A DNA stretch of 64,000 bases from Flavobacteriales bacterium (GTDB lineage Bacteria > Bacteroidota > Bacteroidia > Flavobacteriales_F > PHOS-HE28). Each line of letters starts with the position of its first letter. Within the stretch, counting starts at the first letter, position 1. The stretch is from positions 868,001 through 932,000 of the forward strand of contig CP065018.1 of NCBI GenBank assembly GCA_016700415.1. The letters run 5' to 3'. The notes beneath the pieces are model-generated. The model did no database searches, was not told where the DNA came from, and saw nothing but the letters and a program-made list of their open reading frames with translations. Positions 15,851 through 24,609 of this stretch are shown here, in pieces. The translations under genes were made by a program, and so were the position numbers.

Positions 15851-17904
15851 CAGGGGCGAACATACGCTCCGGCCTGCCGGATATCGAAGACCGCTGCGCC
15901 TTGCTTCTCGCCCCAGCGGCGCATCATCGAACGCTGGCGTCCGGACATGTCCGCGCTAAGCACCCATAGTGTCGATCCGTGATCCGGCAGTACTGCGAGA
16001 TCCAGCCAGCCTTTGCCGTGCATCACGACCGTCCGCGGAGCGGCGGTCCGATCCAGCTCTTCTACTGTCCGCTCCACGGGAAGAAAATCGTAGCGCGATC
16101 CACCCTGTGACACGTATCGCGGCAGGCTGTCCACCCGCACCTCTTGCTCGATCCCGGCCCTCCGCACCTGGTCCTGGATACTGCGTTCCGTCCACGTGGT
16201 GGCCCCATCGGCGAAGACGTGCAGGGTGCGGCCTTGCACGAACACGGCCACGGTCCCGTCCCGGTCATTGTACACCGCAAAACTCCGCTGCGCATTGCGC
16301 TGATGGGCGGTCCATCCCCAACTGAACAGCAGGGCCGCGACCGTTGCCAAGGTCGCGGAGCGTGCCCACTTACTGTGTTGCAGCATCCACGCGGCCACGA
16401 AGACCAGCAACAGGTACAGGCCCACCATTCCCCAAAAGCCGATGCGGACGGCGGGGTACGCACCGGGCAATCCCGCGAAAAAGCCGGAGAGCCAACCCAG
16501 CAACAGCAGCAGCCATTTCATCAACGTGGCGATGAAAGGTCCGATCACCGGCACGGCATGAAGTGCCAGCAGCGCGATGCCGCCGTACACGCCCGCTCCC
16601 ACCAGCCCCACGATGGCCATGTTCGCCGGCAGGAACCACACCGGGAACGCATGGAACACATAGAGGCAAAGCGGAATGGTGAAGGCCTGCGCGGAAAGGC
16701 TCACCACGATGAGCGACCAGAAGAAGCTCGCCACGGCGTTCGGCGGTGCCCACACCAGATGGATGGGCCGGTAGAAGACCGCGATGCCCAGCACGGCGAG
16801 AAAGGACAGCTGGAAGCCGAGCTGCAACAACATCGAAGGGTCCCACAGCAACAGCACGATCGCCGCGCAGGCCAAGCTGTTCAGCGATTCCGAACGCGCG
16901 CGCGACATCTCGGCCAAGGTGAAGAGGGAGAACATCACCGTGGCCCGCAGCACCGACGGGGAGAAACCCGTGATGCCCGCATACAACCACAGCGCGACCA
17001 AAGCGGCACAACCGCGGATGAGCCGTCCACGCTGGTCCTTTCCCAAGAAAAGCAAGCCCCACAGCACGGCGATGTAGATGATGCCCACGTGGGTGCCGCT
17101 CACCGCCAGCACGTGGATGGTGCCGCTTCGCACGAAGGCTTGGTTCTGCTCGGGTTCCAGCTCATCCCGCATGCCCAACAGGATCGCCTTCACCAAGGCA
17201 CGTTCCCGGTCCGGAAGGCCCGACCGGAGCAGCCAGCCGGAGATGCGGCCCCGCGCTTTCTCAAAAAAGCCCAAGCCGCCGGGGCGGGAACCCAGCACGG
17301 ACCAGCGGTCATCCGGCGCGAAACACTCATGCCCCGCACCATGGCCGGCCGCCCATTGGCGCACATCGAAGCCGCCGGGGTTGGGGACCCGCTCGATCGC
17401 GGTGGCGCGTGAGGCCAGCAGCAGGCGGTCGCCGTTCTTCGGGGTTTCACGGGTGCTGTCCCGAAGAAGCGTGACCAGCATCCGGCCGCTTGCGGGGACA
17501 GCTTTGCCATCAACAAAGGCAGCACGGACCTCTGCCCAAACCCGGACCGTGCGCTCCTTGGCCGAGGCTACCTCCGTTACTTCCACCTTCCAGCCGGAAG
17601 CGTTGGCGGCCAAACGGCCCACATGGTCCTCCCGGCTCTCTGCGGAATGCAGGCGCTGCCACAGGCCACCGAACGCCAACAGCAGAACGAACAAGGCCAC
17701 GCCCGAAGCCCAGCGGCTACCGTATTGCTGCTTCCGGAAGGCCAAGAACGCCCATAGGCCGAGCGCCAGCAACACTGCGGCCCAACCGGTAGTGAAGGAG
17801 ATCGGGAGCCACAGCCCCAGCACCAGCCCAAGGATGAAAGGGATCACGGCCCGCAGCAGCGGCGCGCGGATGATCGCACTGGTGAAGGTCCCGCTGCCAT
17901 GCAT
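15850..17904 (-). CDS. comEC: ComEC/Rec2-type DNA uptake channel
   Basis: A 684-aa polytopic membrane protein. An N-terminal DUF4131-like part (residues 15-220) is followed by the competence domain (about 225-500), with IHVLAVSGTHVGIIY, FSPSVLRATVMFSLF and QLGFQLSFLAVLG. The C-terminal portion lacks an HxHxDH motif, so the metallo-beta-lactamase domain of Gram-positive ComEC is absent. It moves single-stranded DNA across the inner membrane during transformation. The Rieske gene follows with a 1-nt overlap. Confidence 0.9.
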   Translation of the reverse strand: MHGSGTFTSAIIRAPLLRAVIPFILGLVLGLWLPISFTTGWAAVLLALGLWAFLAFRKQQYGSRWASGVALFVLLLAFGGLWQRLHSAESREDHVGRLAANASGWKVEVTEVASAKERTVRVWAEVRAAFVDGKAVPASGRMLVTLLRDSTRETPKNGDRLLLASRATAIERVPNPGGFDVRQWAAGHGAGHECFAPDDRWSVLGSRPGGLGFFEKARGRISGWLLRSGLPDRERALVKAILLGMRDELEPEQNQAFVRSGTIHVLAVSGTHVGIIYIAVLWGLLFLGKDQRGRLIRGCAALVALWLYAGITGFSPSVLRATVMFSLFTLAEMSRARSESLNSLACAAIVLLLWDPSMLLQLGFQLSFLAVLGIAVFYRPIHLVWAPPNAVASFFWSLIVVSLSAQAFTIPLCLYVFHAFPVWFLPANMAIVGLVGAGVYGGIALLALHAVPVIGPFIATLMKWLLLLLGWLSGFFAGLPGAYPAVRIGFWGMVGLYLLLVFVAAWMLQHSKWARSATLATVAALLFSWGWTAHQRNAQRSFAVYNDRDGTVAVFVQGRTLHVFADGATTWTERSIQDQVRRAGIEQEVRVDSLPRYVSQGGSRYDFLPVERTVEELDRTAAPRTVVMHGKGWLDLAVLPDHGSTLWVLSADMSGRQRSMMRRWGEKQGAAVFDIRQAGAYVRP

Positions 17905-18020
17905 GGTTCATCCGGTTTGTTCCCGCACTGAACAAGGGCAGAAAAACCTGCGCCTTGCCCCGATCATGGCCAAGATAGAGGCAATAATCCATGCTTCTCG
18001 CGTTGATCACCACGGGAAGC

Positions 18021-18028
18021 GATCTTTG
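18021..18028 (+). promoter_or_regulatory. probable -7 promoter element of the DUF5683 gene
   Basis: GATCTTTG, the same octamer and flanks as at 7284-7291, lies 12 bases before the ATG at 18041. Confidence 0.4.
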
Positions 18029-18040
18029 TCCCGTTCCCCC

Positions 18041-18607
18041 ATGCTCCGCCCGCTCGCACCATTCCTCCTGCTCCTCGGAACATCCGTTGCCGCCTTGGCA
18101 CAAACGGAAAACATTCCGGCGGACAGCACTGGAAGCCGCGCTGACACCACTATGGTCCTGGACTGGCGTGCAAGGCATCAACCTCGGCGGGCGGCGATCT
18201 ATTCCGCCATCCTGCCCGGCGCGGGCCAGGTGTACAACCGCAAATACTGGAAAGTGCCCATCGTGCTCGGCGGGCTGGGCGTTTCCTACTGGTTCATCCA
18301 GGACCACAACCGCCAATACCAGCGCTACAAAACGGCCTACTTGGACGTGGTGAACGGTCGTACGGACGAGTTCAGCGGGCAATACAGCGGCGACCAGCTT
18401 CGCGGCGTGGCGGACACCTATAGACGTTGGCGGGACTACAGCTATGTGGCCATCGGCCTCGTCTATATGCTGAACATCGTGGACGCCTCGGTGGATGGCT
18501 ACTTCGTGCGCTTCGACGTGAGCGAAGACCTTACCGTGCGGGCCGGGCCATCCTTGAACATGGCGGCGCAGGGGGCGGTGGGGATCAGCTTGAGCGTGAG
18601 GCTATAG
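18041..18607 (+). CDS. DUF5683 domain-containing protein
   Basis: A 188-aa envelope protein with a signal peptide (MLRPLAPFLLLLGTSVAALAQ). The conserved DUF5683 core is AAIYSAILPGAGQVYNRKYWKVP, followed by hydrophobic segments at about residues 75-95 and 140-160. In many Bacteroidota this gene stands in the order parA-parB-DUF5683-dapB-lepB. Here the DUF5683-dapB-lepB part is intact but parAB lies 40 kb away. An upstream open frame to 17078 is antisense to comEC and is not used. Confidence 0.85.
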   Translation: MLRPLAPFLLLLGTSVAALAQTENIPADSTGSRADTTMVLDWRARHQPRRAAIYSAILPGAGQVYNRKYWKVPIVLGGLGVSYWFIQDHNRQYQRYKTAYLDVVNGRTDEFSGQYSGDQLRGVADTYRRWRDYSYVAIGLVYMLNIVDASVDGYFVRFDVSEDLTVRAGPSLNMAAQGAVGISLSVRL

Positions 18608-18633
18608 AGATCACCAAGACCAGACGAACCGGC

Positions 18634-19362
18634 ATGAAGATCGCCCTCTACGGATACGGAAAAATGGGAAAGGTCATCGATCAAGTGGCGGTGGCGCGGG
18701 GCCATCAGGTGGTGCTGCGCGTGGACCATGCCAACGCGGGCACGCCACCCACCGGTGCGGACGTGGCCATCGAGTTCAGCAGTCCGGCCACGGCGATGGA
18801 CAACATGCGGCTTTGCTTGGCGCACAAGGTGCCGGTGGTGGTGGGCACCACGGGCTGGTATGACCACCTTGGCGAGATCCGATCATTGGTTCAAGAAAAA
18901 GAAGGTAGCCTCCTATGGGCCAGCAACTTCAGCATCGGCGTGAACCTCTTCTTTAAGCTGAACAAGTACCTGACGGGACTGATGGATGGTCAGCCCGGAT
19001 ATGCGGCGCGGATCGATGAGACGCACCACGTCCACAAGCTCGATGCGCCCAGCGGAACGGCCATCACTTTGGCGCGGGATATTGATCTGAAGAGCGGACG
19101 GTACAGTGGTTGGGAGAAGGTGGAGAATGAGGTGATGGAGGAAAGAGAGGTGAATGAGCGGGTGCCCATTCACAGCGAGCGCATTGGCGAGGTACCGGGG
19201 ACGCATACCGTGAGCTGGGCCGGTGCGGAGGATAAGATCACGATCACCCATGAAGCGTTCGGGCGGCAGGGATTCGCTACGGGCGCCGTGGTGGCGGCGG
19301 AATGGCTGCGTGGCCGCACGGGGCTGTTCACGATGAACGATGTGCTGGACAGCCAACTCTAG
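18634..19362 (+). CDS. dapB: 4-hydroxy-tetrahydrodipicolinate reductase
   Basis: A 242-aa enzyme of the diaminopimelate/lysine pathway. It reduces the DapA product with NAD(P)H. The N-terminal nucleotide motif is YGYGKMGK; the catalytic region reads ETHHVHKLDAPSGTA; the C-terminal part contains HTVSWAG. Its pathway partner dapA is at 47580-48473 on the other strand. Start chosen at MKIALYGYG, 26 bases after the DUF5683 stop. Confidence 0.95.
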   Translation: MKIALYGYGKMGKVIDQVAVARGHQVVLRVDHANAGTPPTGADVAIEFSSPATAMDNMRLCLAHKVPVVVGTTGWYDHLGEIRSLVQEKEGSLLWASNFSIGVNLFFKLNKYLTGLMDGQPGYAARIDETHHVHKLDAPSGTAITLARDIDLKSGRYSGWEKVENEVMEEREVNERVPIHSERIGEVPGTHTVSWAGAEDKITITHEAFGRQGFATGAVVAAEWLRGRTGLFTMNDVLDSQL

Positions 19363-19607
19363 CATCATGTTCTTTTACCGCCACGGCGCAACGACGCCAC
19401 GGTTTCGCAACGCCGGAATTTGATCTGTTCATCTTAGTTAAAATCCTCCGCGGTTAAATACTTCCCCGGCCTTTCGTGGCGTTGCCATGGCATCGTGGCG
19501 TCGTGGCGGTCCAATTTTGAGAGTCCATCCTTCCCCACCTTTGCAAACTTTAGTCCTGAAGAACTTCGCCTTGTGCGCACCTTGCGCCCTATCCTGAATC
19601 CCACCGC
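19363..19607. repeat. GTGGCGT / ACGCCAC unit repeats upstream of lepB
   Basis: This 245-bp gap contains GCCACGGCGCAACGACGCCACGG at 19380 and following, and ATCGTGGCGTCGTGGCGG near 19492-19509. These are imperfect complements built from a GTGGCGTC-type 8-bp unit, about 100 bases apart. A CACCTTTG octamer near 19547 may be a promoter element for lepB. Confidence 0.5.
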
Positions 19608-21167
19608 ATGACCGCTTGGTTCTTTTTTGCGCTTTACATCGCCGCCCTGTTCATCTGCCTGCCGAAGATCTTCGCCAAGGCGGGACGGCCTGCATGGCAA
19701 GGGCTGGTGCCGTTCTACAACCTGTACGTGTGGAACAAGATCCTCGGGAAACCTTGGTATTGGCTGATCCTGTTGCTGGTCCCCGGCGTGAACCTGCTGA
19801 TGCTGATCATCTACAACGTGAACACCAGCATTGCTTTGGGCAAGCGGACCTTGAAGGAGCACATGATCATGGTGGTTGTGCCATGGGTGGAACTGCCCAA
19901 CTTGGCGTTCAACGAAAAGTACAAGTGGGTGGGGCCGATCCCCATGGGCTCGCATAAGCGGAACATGCTGGGGCAATGGGGCGACGCCATTTTGTTCGCG
20001 GTGATCGTGGCCACGGCCTTCCGCACCTTCACCTTCGAGGCGTTCACAATCCCTACGGAATCCATGGAGAAATCCTTGCTGGTTGGCGATTACCTCTTCG
20101 TGAGCAAGCTGAGCTACGGCCCGCGCCTGCCGATGACGCCGGTGACCTTCCCCTTCACGCACCACACGCTGCCGCTCACCACGAACACGCCGAGCTTCAC
20201 CAACTGGTTCGAGCTGCCCTACATGCGCCTGCCGGGCTTCGGCACGCCCCAGCGCGGTGATGCCGTGGTCTTCAACTTTCCGGAGGGCGACACCGTGGTG
20301 GCGAATTACCAGAACATGAGCTACTACCAGCTCGCCCGGATGTGCGGACGCGAGAACCTGCTGGAACGGGACCGCGTCGTGTTCACCATGCCCGACGGCC
20401 GACAGGGCAGTACTCCCACGGGCGGCATCTTGATCCGCCCCGTTGACAAGCAGGAGAACTACATCAAGCGCTGCGTGGGCGTTTCCGGTGATACCGTACA
20501 GGTGATCGACGGCCTGGTCCACATCAACGGAAAGCCGGAACCATTGGTCGCCACGGGCCAGTACCAGTACAACTTCACGATCAAGGACGGCTTCAACAAG
20601 AAGGTGCTGAAAGACCAGTATGATATCACCACGACGGACGTGGTGGAAGACAACAGCACGGCGAACATGCCGCTGACGCAGCAGAAAGCGGTGGCGCTGA
20701 AGAACTTCGGCAACGTGACCGGCATGGCGCGCGAGGACAAGCCCAAAGGCTACTACGGCGCCAAGGACTTCTGGCCGATCTTCCCGAACGATCCGCGCTA
20801 CGACTGGAGCGAAGACAACTTCGGTCCGCTGTGGGTGCCCAAGGCCGGCGCCACCATCACGCTCACGGACATGAACCTGCCGCTGTACAGGCGCGCCATC
20901 ACCGTGTATGAGCACAACACGCTGGAGGTGAAGGACGGCGCGATCTGGATCAACGGCCAGCAGACCAACACCTACACCTTCCAGCAGGACTACTACTGGA
21001 TGATGGGCGACAACCGGCACCGCTCGCAGGACGCGCGTTTCTGGGGCTTCGTGCCTTACGATCACGTGGTGGGCAAGGCGGTGCTGGTGTGGCTCACCGC
21101 CGATCCGGAGAAGGGCGGCTTCCCCATGGGCATCCGCTGGAAGCGGCTGTTCTCGCGGGTAAGATGA
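19608..21167 (+). CDS. lepB: signal peptidase I, long Bacteroidota form
   Basis: A 519-aa inner-membrane protease that removes signal peptides. Three N-terminal hydrophobic segments (about residues 1-25, 45-75 and 125-145) precede the catalytic Ser in IPTESMEKSLL (about residue 153). The general-base Lys is in ENYIKRCVG (about residue 286). The last box is MGDNRHRSQDARFWG. About 130 residues are inserted between the boxes compared with E. coli, as is usual in this phylum. The stop overlaps the start of a second signal peptidase gene. Confidence 0.94.
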   Translation: MTAWFFFALYIAALFICLPKIFAKAGRPAWQGLVPFYNLYVWNKILGKPWYWLILLLVPGVNLLMLIIYNVNTSIALGKRTLKEHMIMVVVPWVELPNLAFNEKYKWVGPIPMGSHKRNMLGQWGDAILFAVIVATAFRTFTFEAFTIPTESMEKSLLVGDYLFVSKLSYGPRLPMTPVTFPFTHHTLPLTTNTPSFTNWFELPYMRLPGFGTPQRGDAVVFNFPEGDTVVANYQNMSYYQLARMCGRENLLERDRVVFTMPDGRQGSTPTGGILIRPVDKQENYIKRCVGVSGDTVQVIDGLVHINGKPEPLVATGQYQYNFTIKDGFNKKVLKDQYDITTTDVVEDNSTANMPLTQQKAVALKNFGNVTGMAREDKPKGYYGAKDFWPIFPNDPRYDWSEDNFGPLWVPKAGATITLTDMNLPLYRRAITVYEHNTLEVKDGAIWINGQQTNTYTFQQDYYWMMGDNRHRSQDARFWGFVPYDHVVGKAVLVWLTADPEKGGFPMGIRWKRLFSRVR

Positions 21168-22099
21168 GGTTGAAGACGGCATGGGGCCGTGTCCCGGAAT
21201 GGGGAAAGGCCTTCCTCATCGCCATCGGCCTTTTGCTGGGGACGCACCTCTTTGTGCTGCGCTGGGTGACCGTGCGCAGCACCAGCATGTTCGCCACGCT
21301 GATGCCGGGCGACCTCATAGGCGTGGAGCGCTGGCCGGTATGGACCGGGCTGCATCGCGGCGACATCATCGTGTTCCGCGATCCCGTGCAGGACGACCGG
21401 CCGAAAGGTCAACGCGAGCTGCTGGTGAAGCGGATCGTCGGCGCGCCGGGAGACCTGGTGGAACTGCGTGCTGGCGAAGTCTTCGTCAATGGCATTTCCG
21501 TGCCGCCCTATGCACACCAGACGGCACGCTGGGCGGTGCGGCTGAAAAGCGGGACCAACGCCACGGAACTGCTGGCACAGATCGGCCTTCCTGCGGATTT
21601 TGTCCTTCCGGGCCATACGGTGATCGAACTTCCTTTGAACTCAGACCTGGCCGACCAACTGCGGGCACGCCCCGATGTGGTGAGCGTGGAGCGTCGCGGC
21701 CCTGCTAGCGGCTCTCCCGGCCACCTTTTCCCTTTCGGCCCGAATTTCCGCTGGAACAATGACAGATACGGCCCCTTGCGCGTGCCCGCCGCTGGTGACA
21801 CCGTCGCCGTCACCTCCTTCACCCTGCCCATTTATGACCGGCTCATCAGCCGGTACGAGCGCAACGTGATGGAGGTCTCCGACAGGGAACTGTTGATCAA
21901 TGGCAAGACAGCAGAGCGCTACACGGTCCGGCAGAACTACTACTTCGTGCTGGGTGACAGCCGCGACAACAGCTCGGATTCCCGCTACTGGGGCTTCGTC
22001 CCAGCGGACCAGATCATCGGGCGCGCGGGCTTCATCCTGCTGAACGCACGGTCGTTCCATGGCGTCTCCGCCAATGGCCGGAATTTCAAGAAGCTGTAG
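21164..22099 (+). CDS. lepB: second signal peptidase I
   Basis: A 311-aa S26 peptidase. It has one N-terminal hydrophobic segment (residues 13-30), then the catalytic Ser in VRSTSMFATLMPGD, the Lys in LLVKRIVGAPGD, and the box GDSRDNSSDSRYWGF. All catalytic motifs are intact. ATGA overlap with the first lepB. The frame opens earlier at 21089, but MRLKTAWGRVPEWGK starting at 21164 gives the expected short cytosolic tail. Having two active copies in tandem suggests division of substrates. Confidence 0.92.
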   Translation: MRLKTAWGRVPEWGKAFLIAIGLLLGTHLFVLRWVTVRSTSMFATLMPGDLIGVERWPVWTGLHRGDIIVFRDPVQDDRPKGQRELLVKRIVGAPGDLVELRAGEVFVNGISVPPYAHQTARWAVRLKSGTNATELLAQIGLPADFVLPGHTVIELPLNSDLADQLRARPDVVSVERRGPASGSPGHLFPFGPNFRWNNDRYGPLRVPAAGDTVAVTSFTLPIYDRLISRYERNVMEVSDRELLINGKTAERYTVRQNYYFVLGDSRDNSSDSRYWGFVPADQIIGRAGFILLNARSFHGVSANGRNFKKL

Positions 22100-22136
22100 T
22101 ACCGGCACCGGTGTCCAGAAGAAGATACAGAGTCAA

Positions 22137-22277
22137 CCTCTGCGTCTTTTTCGCGACCCCGGCTCGGGGGCCGGGGTGACAACCATGTAAGGGCCGGGTG
22201 CTCGAATATTCGCGCGCGGCGCGAATATTCGAGCACCCGGCCCAACAACAAATGTCATTCCGGGCCAGACCCGGAAT
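22137..22277. repeat. interspersed palindromic element, copy 1
   Basis: The frame CGCGACCCCGGCTCGG..CCGGGGTGACAACCATG (22152-22187) and CAAATGTCATTCCGGGCC (22249-22266) surrounds a perfect 25-bp stem (22191-22215 with 22219-22243) and a 3-nt loop. The stem contains GCTCGAATATTCGCG. Copy 2 at 41771-41935 has the same frame but a different, equally perfect stem. Confidence 0.85.
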
Positions 22278-22335
22278 CGCGAAAGTGCATCGTGAAGATT
22301 AACGCAAACCAGTAGCACCGGATTAACTTGCACCC

Positions 22336-22821
22336 ATGCGTCCGCTCGCCCCTTTTGCCCTTGCCTTGATCGCCTTCTCCTGCACGCCGAACGATCCGGC
22401 ATCCCTCTGCGATCGCTTTTTCACGCCCTATCCTGACCATGTGAGCGATCGATCGCGAAATTCGCTCAATGCTGACCTTGTTGATGCGATGGCCTTTTAC
22501 GCGGACGAGGACTATGAAAAAGCCATCACCGGTCTGCAGCACGTGCTGGACCGGGACGCTTACAACATGACCGCACGCATGTACATGGCCAGCGCGCAAT
22601 TGGCTGCTGGGCATCCGTACAAGGCGGAGATGCACTTGGACTTCATGGAGAATTACAAGGACCGCAGTTTCAGCGACCAGGTGGAATGGTACAACGCCCT
22701 GTGCTGGCTCTGTGAAGGCGACACCGCACGGGCGGCCAAGCAGGCCCTCTGGATCGCCTCCAAGCCGCAGACCTACCGCAAGGAAGCGCAGGAATTGGCC
22801 GATGCCATCGAGAACAAGTAA
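22336..22821 (+). CDS. TPR-like lipoprotein
   Basis: A 161-aa protein with a lipobox (ALIAFSC, Cys16), so it is anchored in an envelope membrane. The rest is helical with TPR-like periodicity (AMAFYADEDYEKAITGLQHVLDRD, MYMASAQLAAGHPYKAEMHL). No enzymatic motif. It ends 6 bases before the Nudix gene, probably in one transcript. Function unknown. Confidence 0.7.
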   Translation: MRPLAPFALALIAFSCTPNDPASLCDRFFTPYPDHVSDRSRNSLNADLVDAMAFYADEDYEKAITGLQHVLDRDAYNMTARMYMASAQLAAGHPYKAEMHLDFMENYKDRSFSDQVEWYNALCWLCEGDTARAAKQALWIASKPQTYRKEAQELADAIENK

Positions 22822-22827
22822 ACCGCC

Positions 22828-23472
22828 GTGCCGCTCACCCCTTCCGACCTCCGAAACGCACTGCGCGGACCCTTGCCGGGCCATGCTGCCTTCGCGGACC
22901 TGAGCGGCTATCCGAGGCCCTCCATCGAGGCCGCTTTGACGCTCTCCCCGCCGCCGCGTGAAAGCGCGGTCCTGGTGCTGATCCACCCGGTGCAAGGCGT
23001 CGACCACACCTTGCTCATGCGCCGCCCGGTGTACAAGGGCGTACACAGCGGACAGATCGGTTTTCCGGGCGGAAAGCGCGAGCCGGACGATATTTCCCTG
23101 CATGCCACGGCCTTGCGCGAATTTCAGGAAGAGACCGGAGCGGGCACGGCCAGCTTTGAGGTGATCGGTGAGCTCAGCCGCATCCACATCCCACCGAGCA
23201 GGACCTTGGTGACACCCGTGGTGGCTTGGTGCGCGGACCTCGGCGCGTTGCGCCCTGATCCGCGCGAAGTTGCAGAGCTGCTGGCCGTGCCATTGGAGGA
23301 ACTTATGCGCGACGACATACTGCACCGCAAGCCTTTCCGCATGGGTATTGACGGGGCAGTGCGTACGGCGGCTTACTGGGATATCCATGGCGAGGTGGTC
23401 TGGGGCGCCACCGCGCTGATGATCGCCGAGCTGCGCACGATATTGGGCCATCCCGTTCGTCCGGCGTGGTAG
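22828..23472 (+). CDS. Nudix hydrolase, CoA pyrophosphatase type
   Basis: A 214-aa hydrolase with the Nudix box in GGKREPDD... and ALREFQEETG (GX5EX7REUXEEXGU pattern, about residues 85-107). The preceding LLMRRPVYKGVHSGQIGFPGG is the UPF0035 signature typical of coenzyme A diphosphatases. It probably splits CoA or its oxidised derivatives into phosphopantetheine and adenosine phosphate. coaBC of the CoA pathway is at 37824-39050. Confidence 0.88.
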   Translation: MPLTPSDLRNALRGPLPGHAAFADLSGYPRPSIEAALTLSPPPRESAVLVLIHPVQGVDHTLLMRRPVYKGVHSGQIGFPGGKREPDDISLHATALREFQEETGAGTASFEVIGELSRIHIPPSRTLVTPVVAWCADLGALRPDPREVAELLAVPLEELMRDDILHRKPFRMGIDGAVRTAAYWDIHGEVVWGATALMIAELRTILGHPVRPAW

Positions 23473-23509
23473 CTCCGCCGTCGATCGTGGAGAACAATAT
23501 GCAGAGGGG

Positions 23510-23541
23510 TTGCATAGGACCGGCAGTTCGGACTACTTTTG
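23510..23541 (+). promoter_or_regulatory. Bacteroidota promoter, -33 TTG and -7 TACTTTTG
   Basis: TTG at 23510-23512 and TACTTTTG at 23534-23541 are 21 bases apart, the standard spacing of the Bacteroidota housekeeping promoter. The ATG of the next gene is 18 bases further on. Confidence 0.6.
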
Positions 23542-23559
23542 CTTAACATCCTCATTACC

Positions 23560-24345
23560 ATGAACCTTCACTCCTTCCTCAAGCCGCTTTCGCTCTTCGG
23601 CGTGCTTTTAACGGCCACATCCCTTCAAGCCTCGAACGTGGACATCACCATGGTGCCCAACAACGACGGGCAGTTGGAGGTGAAACTGCGGCCCAGCGCG
23701 AACTTCGACGGCATGGTCAGCAGCTTGGTGTTCACGGTGAAATGGGATGCCGGATCCGAGGCCCATCTGGGCGCGATCCAGCAGGAAGCTCCTGCGAGCA
23801 CCTACCTCCCTATCAGCCGCAGCGGCGGTGAACAGGACGCTGGCGGCGACCGTTACCAGATCTTCGTGGGCTTTGGAATGACCCCGATGCAATGGATCCC
23901 CTCCGACTGGGTGGCCGGCCAGGAATACACGGTGGTGACCATCCCGGTGACCGGTACTGCGGAATTCAGCTTGGTGAACAACACATGGACCGGCTTGAAC
24001 AATGCTGATTATTACCTCGCTTTGGGAGGAGCGGACGAGACCGGAACGATCTATGGTGACCTCTCCACCGGTGTGATCGCCGGCGACATGGGCGATGGCA
24101 GTGTGAGCGTGGTGCCCAACCCCACCAACAAGGCCACGGTGATCACCATGGACCTTCAGAAGACTCAGAGCCTACAGCTGGATCTGCTCAACGCCGCCGG
24201 TCAGTCCGTTTGGAAAGAGAGCGTACCGAACGCATCGGGCACCGTGCGCATTCCGCTCGATCTCACCGACTTCGACAAAGGCGTATACCTGCTGCGTGTC
24301 CAAGGCGCGGACAAGGTGGTCACCCACCGGGTGGTGAAACGCTAA
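23560..24345 (+). CDS. secreted protein with T9SS type A sorting domain
   Basis: A 261-aa exported protein. The signal peptide is MNLHSFLKPLSLFGVLLTATSLQA. The central domain (residues 25-180) is beta-rich and cohesin-like in flavour (VDITMVPNNDGQLEVKLRPSANFDGMVSSLVF), without known catalytic motifs. The C-terminal sorting domain (about 188-261) contains VVPNPTNKATV, LDLLNAAGQ and GVYLLRVQG. Preceded by a good promoter and followed by a strong terminator, so it is a single-gene transcript. Confidence 0.85.
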   Translation: MNLHSFLKPLSLFGVLLTATSLQASNVDITMVPNNDGQLEVKLRPSANFDGMVSSLVFTVKWDAGSEAHLGAIQQEAPASTYLPISRSGGEQDAGGDRYQIFVGFGMTPMQWIPSDWVAGQEYTVVTIPVTGTAEFSLVNNTWTGLNNADYYLALGGADETGTIYGDLSTGVIAGDMGDGSVSVVPNPTNKATVITMDLQKTQSLQLDLLNAAGQSVWKESVPNASGTVRIPLDLTDFDKGVYLLRVQGADKVVTHRVVKR

Positions 24346-24366
24346 AGCAAACGCTCGTTTCTGCCA

Positions 24367-24405
24367 CAGAGGCCACGTCCAATGACGTGGCCTCTGTTGT
24401 TTTTT
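24367..24405 (+). terminator. intrinsic terminator
   Basis: A perfect 13-bp stem CAGAGGCCACGTC / GACGTGGCCTCTG with a CAAT loop (loop 24380-24383), followed by TTGTTTTTT. It ends the T9SS gene transcript. The remaining 200 bp to 24609 contains no recognisable gene. Confidence 0.9.
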
Positions 24406-24609
24406 GCTCTGTTCGGGCAGAGGCTCGAGGTTGTGCATCCTGTATCGCAAAGGGGAGACGATCAATGGATGGCAGGGAAATTCATCGATGGCAAGAGGCC
24501 GGGATAAACAGGCACTCGGCACAGCCGGCTCTACACTTGCCCTTTGGTTGGTTGAACTCAGGCTGGTGCTCGCGAGCCCCGCTACCGAAGGCTCGGTCGC
24601 GAGTGCAGC

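Noticed and set aside
16144..17412. 422-codon open frame antisense to comEC
   Set aside because: Composition is low-complexity Gln/His/Arg, as expected from the complement of a membrane-protein gene; no domain recognised.
19434..21182. 582-codon open frame antisense to lepB
   Set aside because: Same shadow effect; lepB on the plus strand has intact catalytic motifs.
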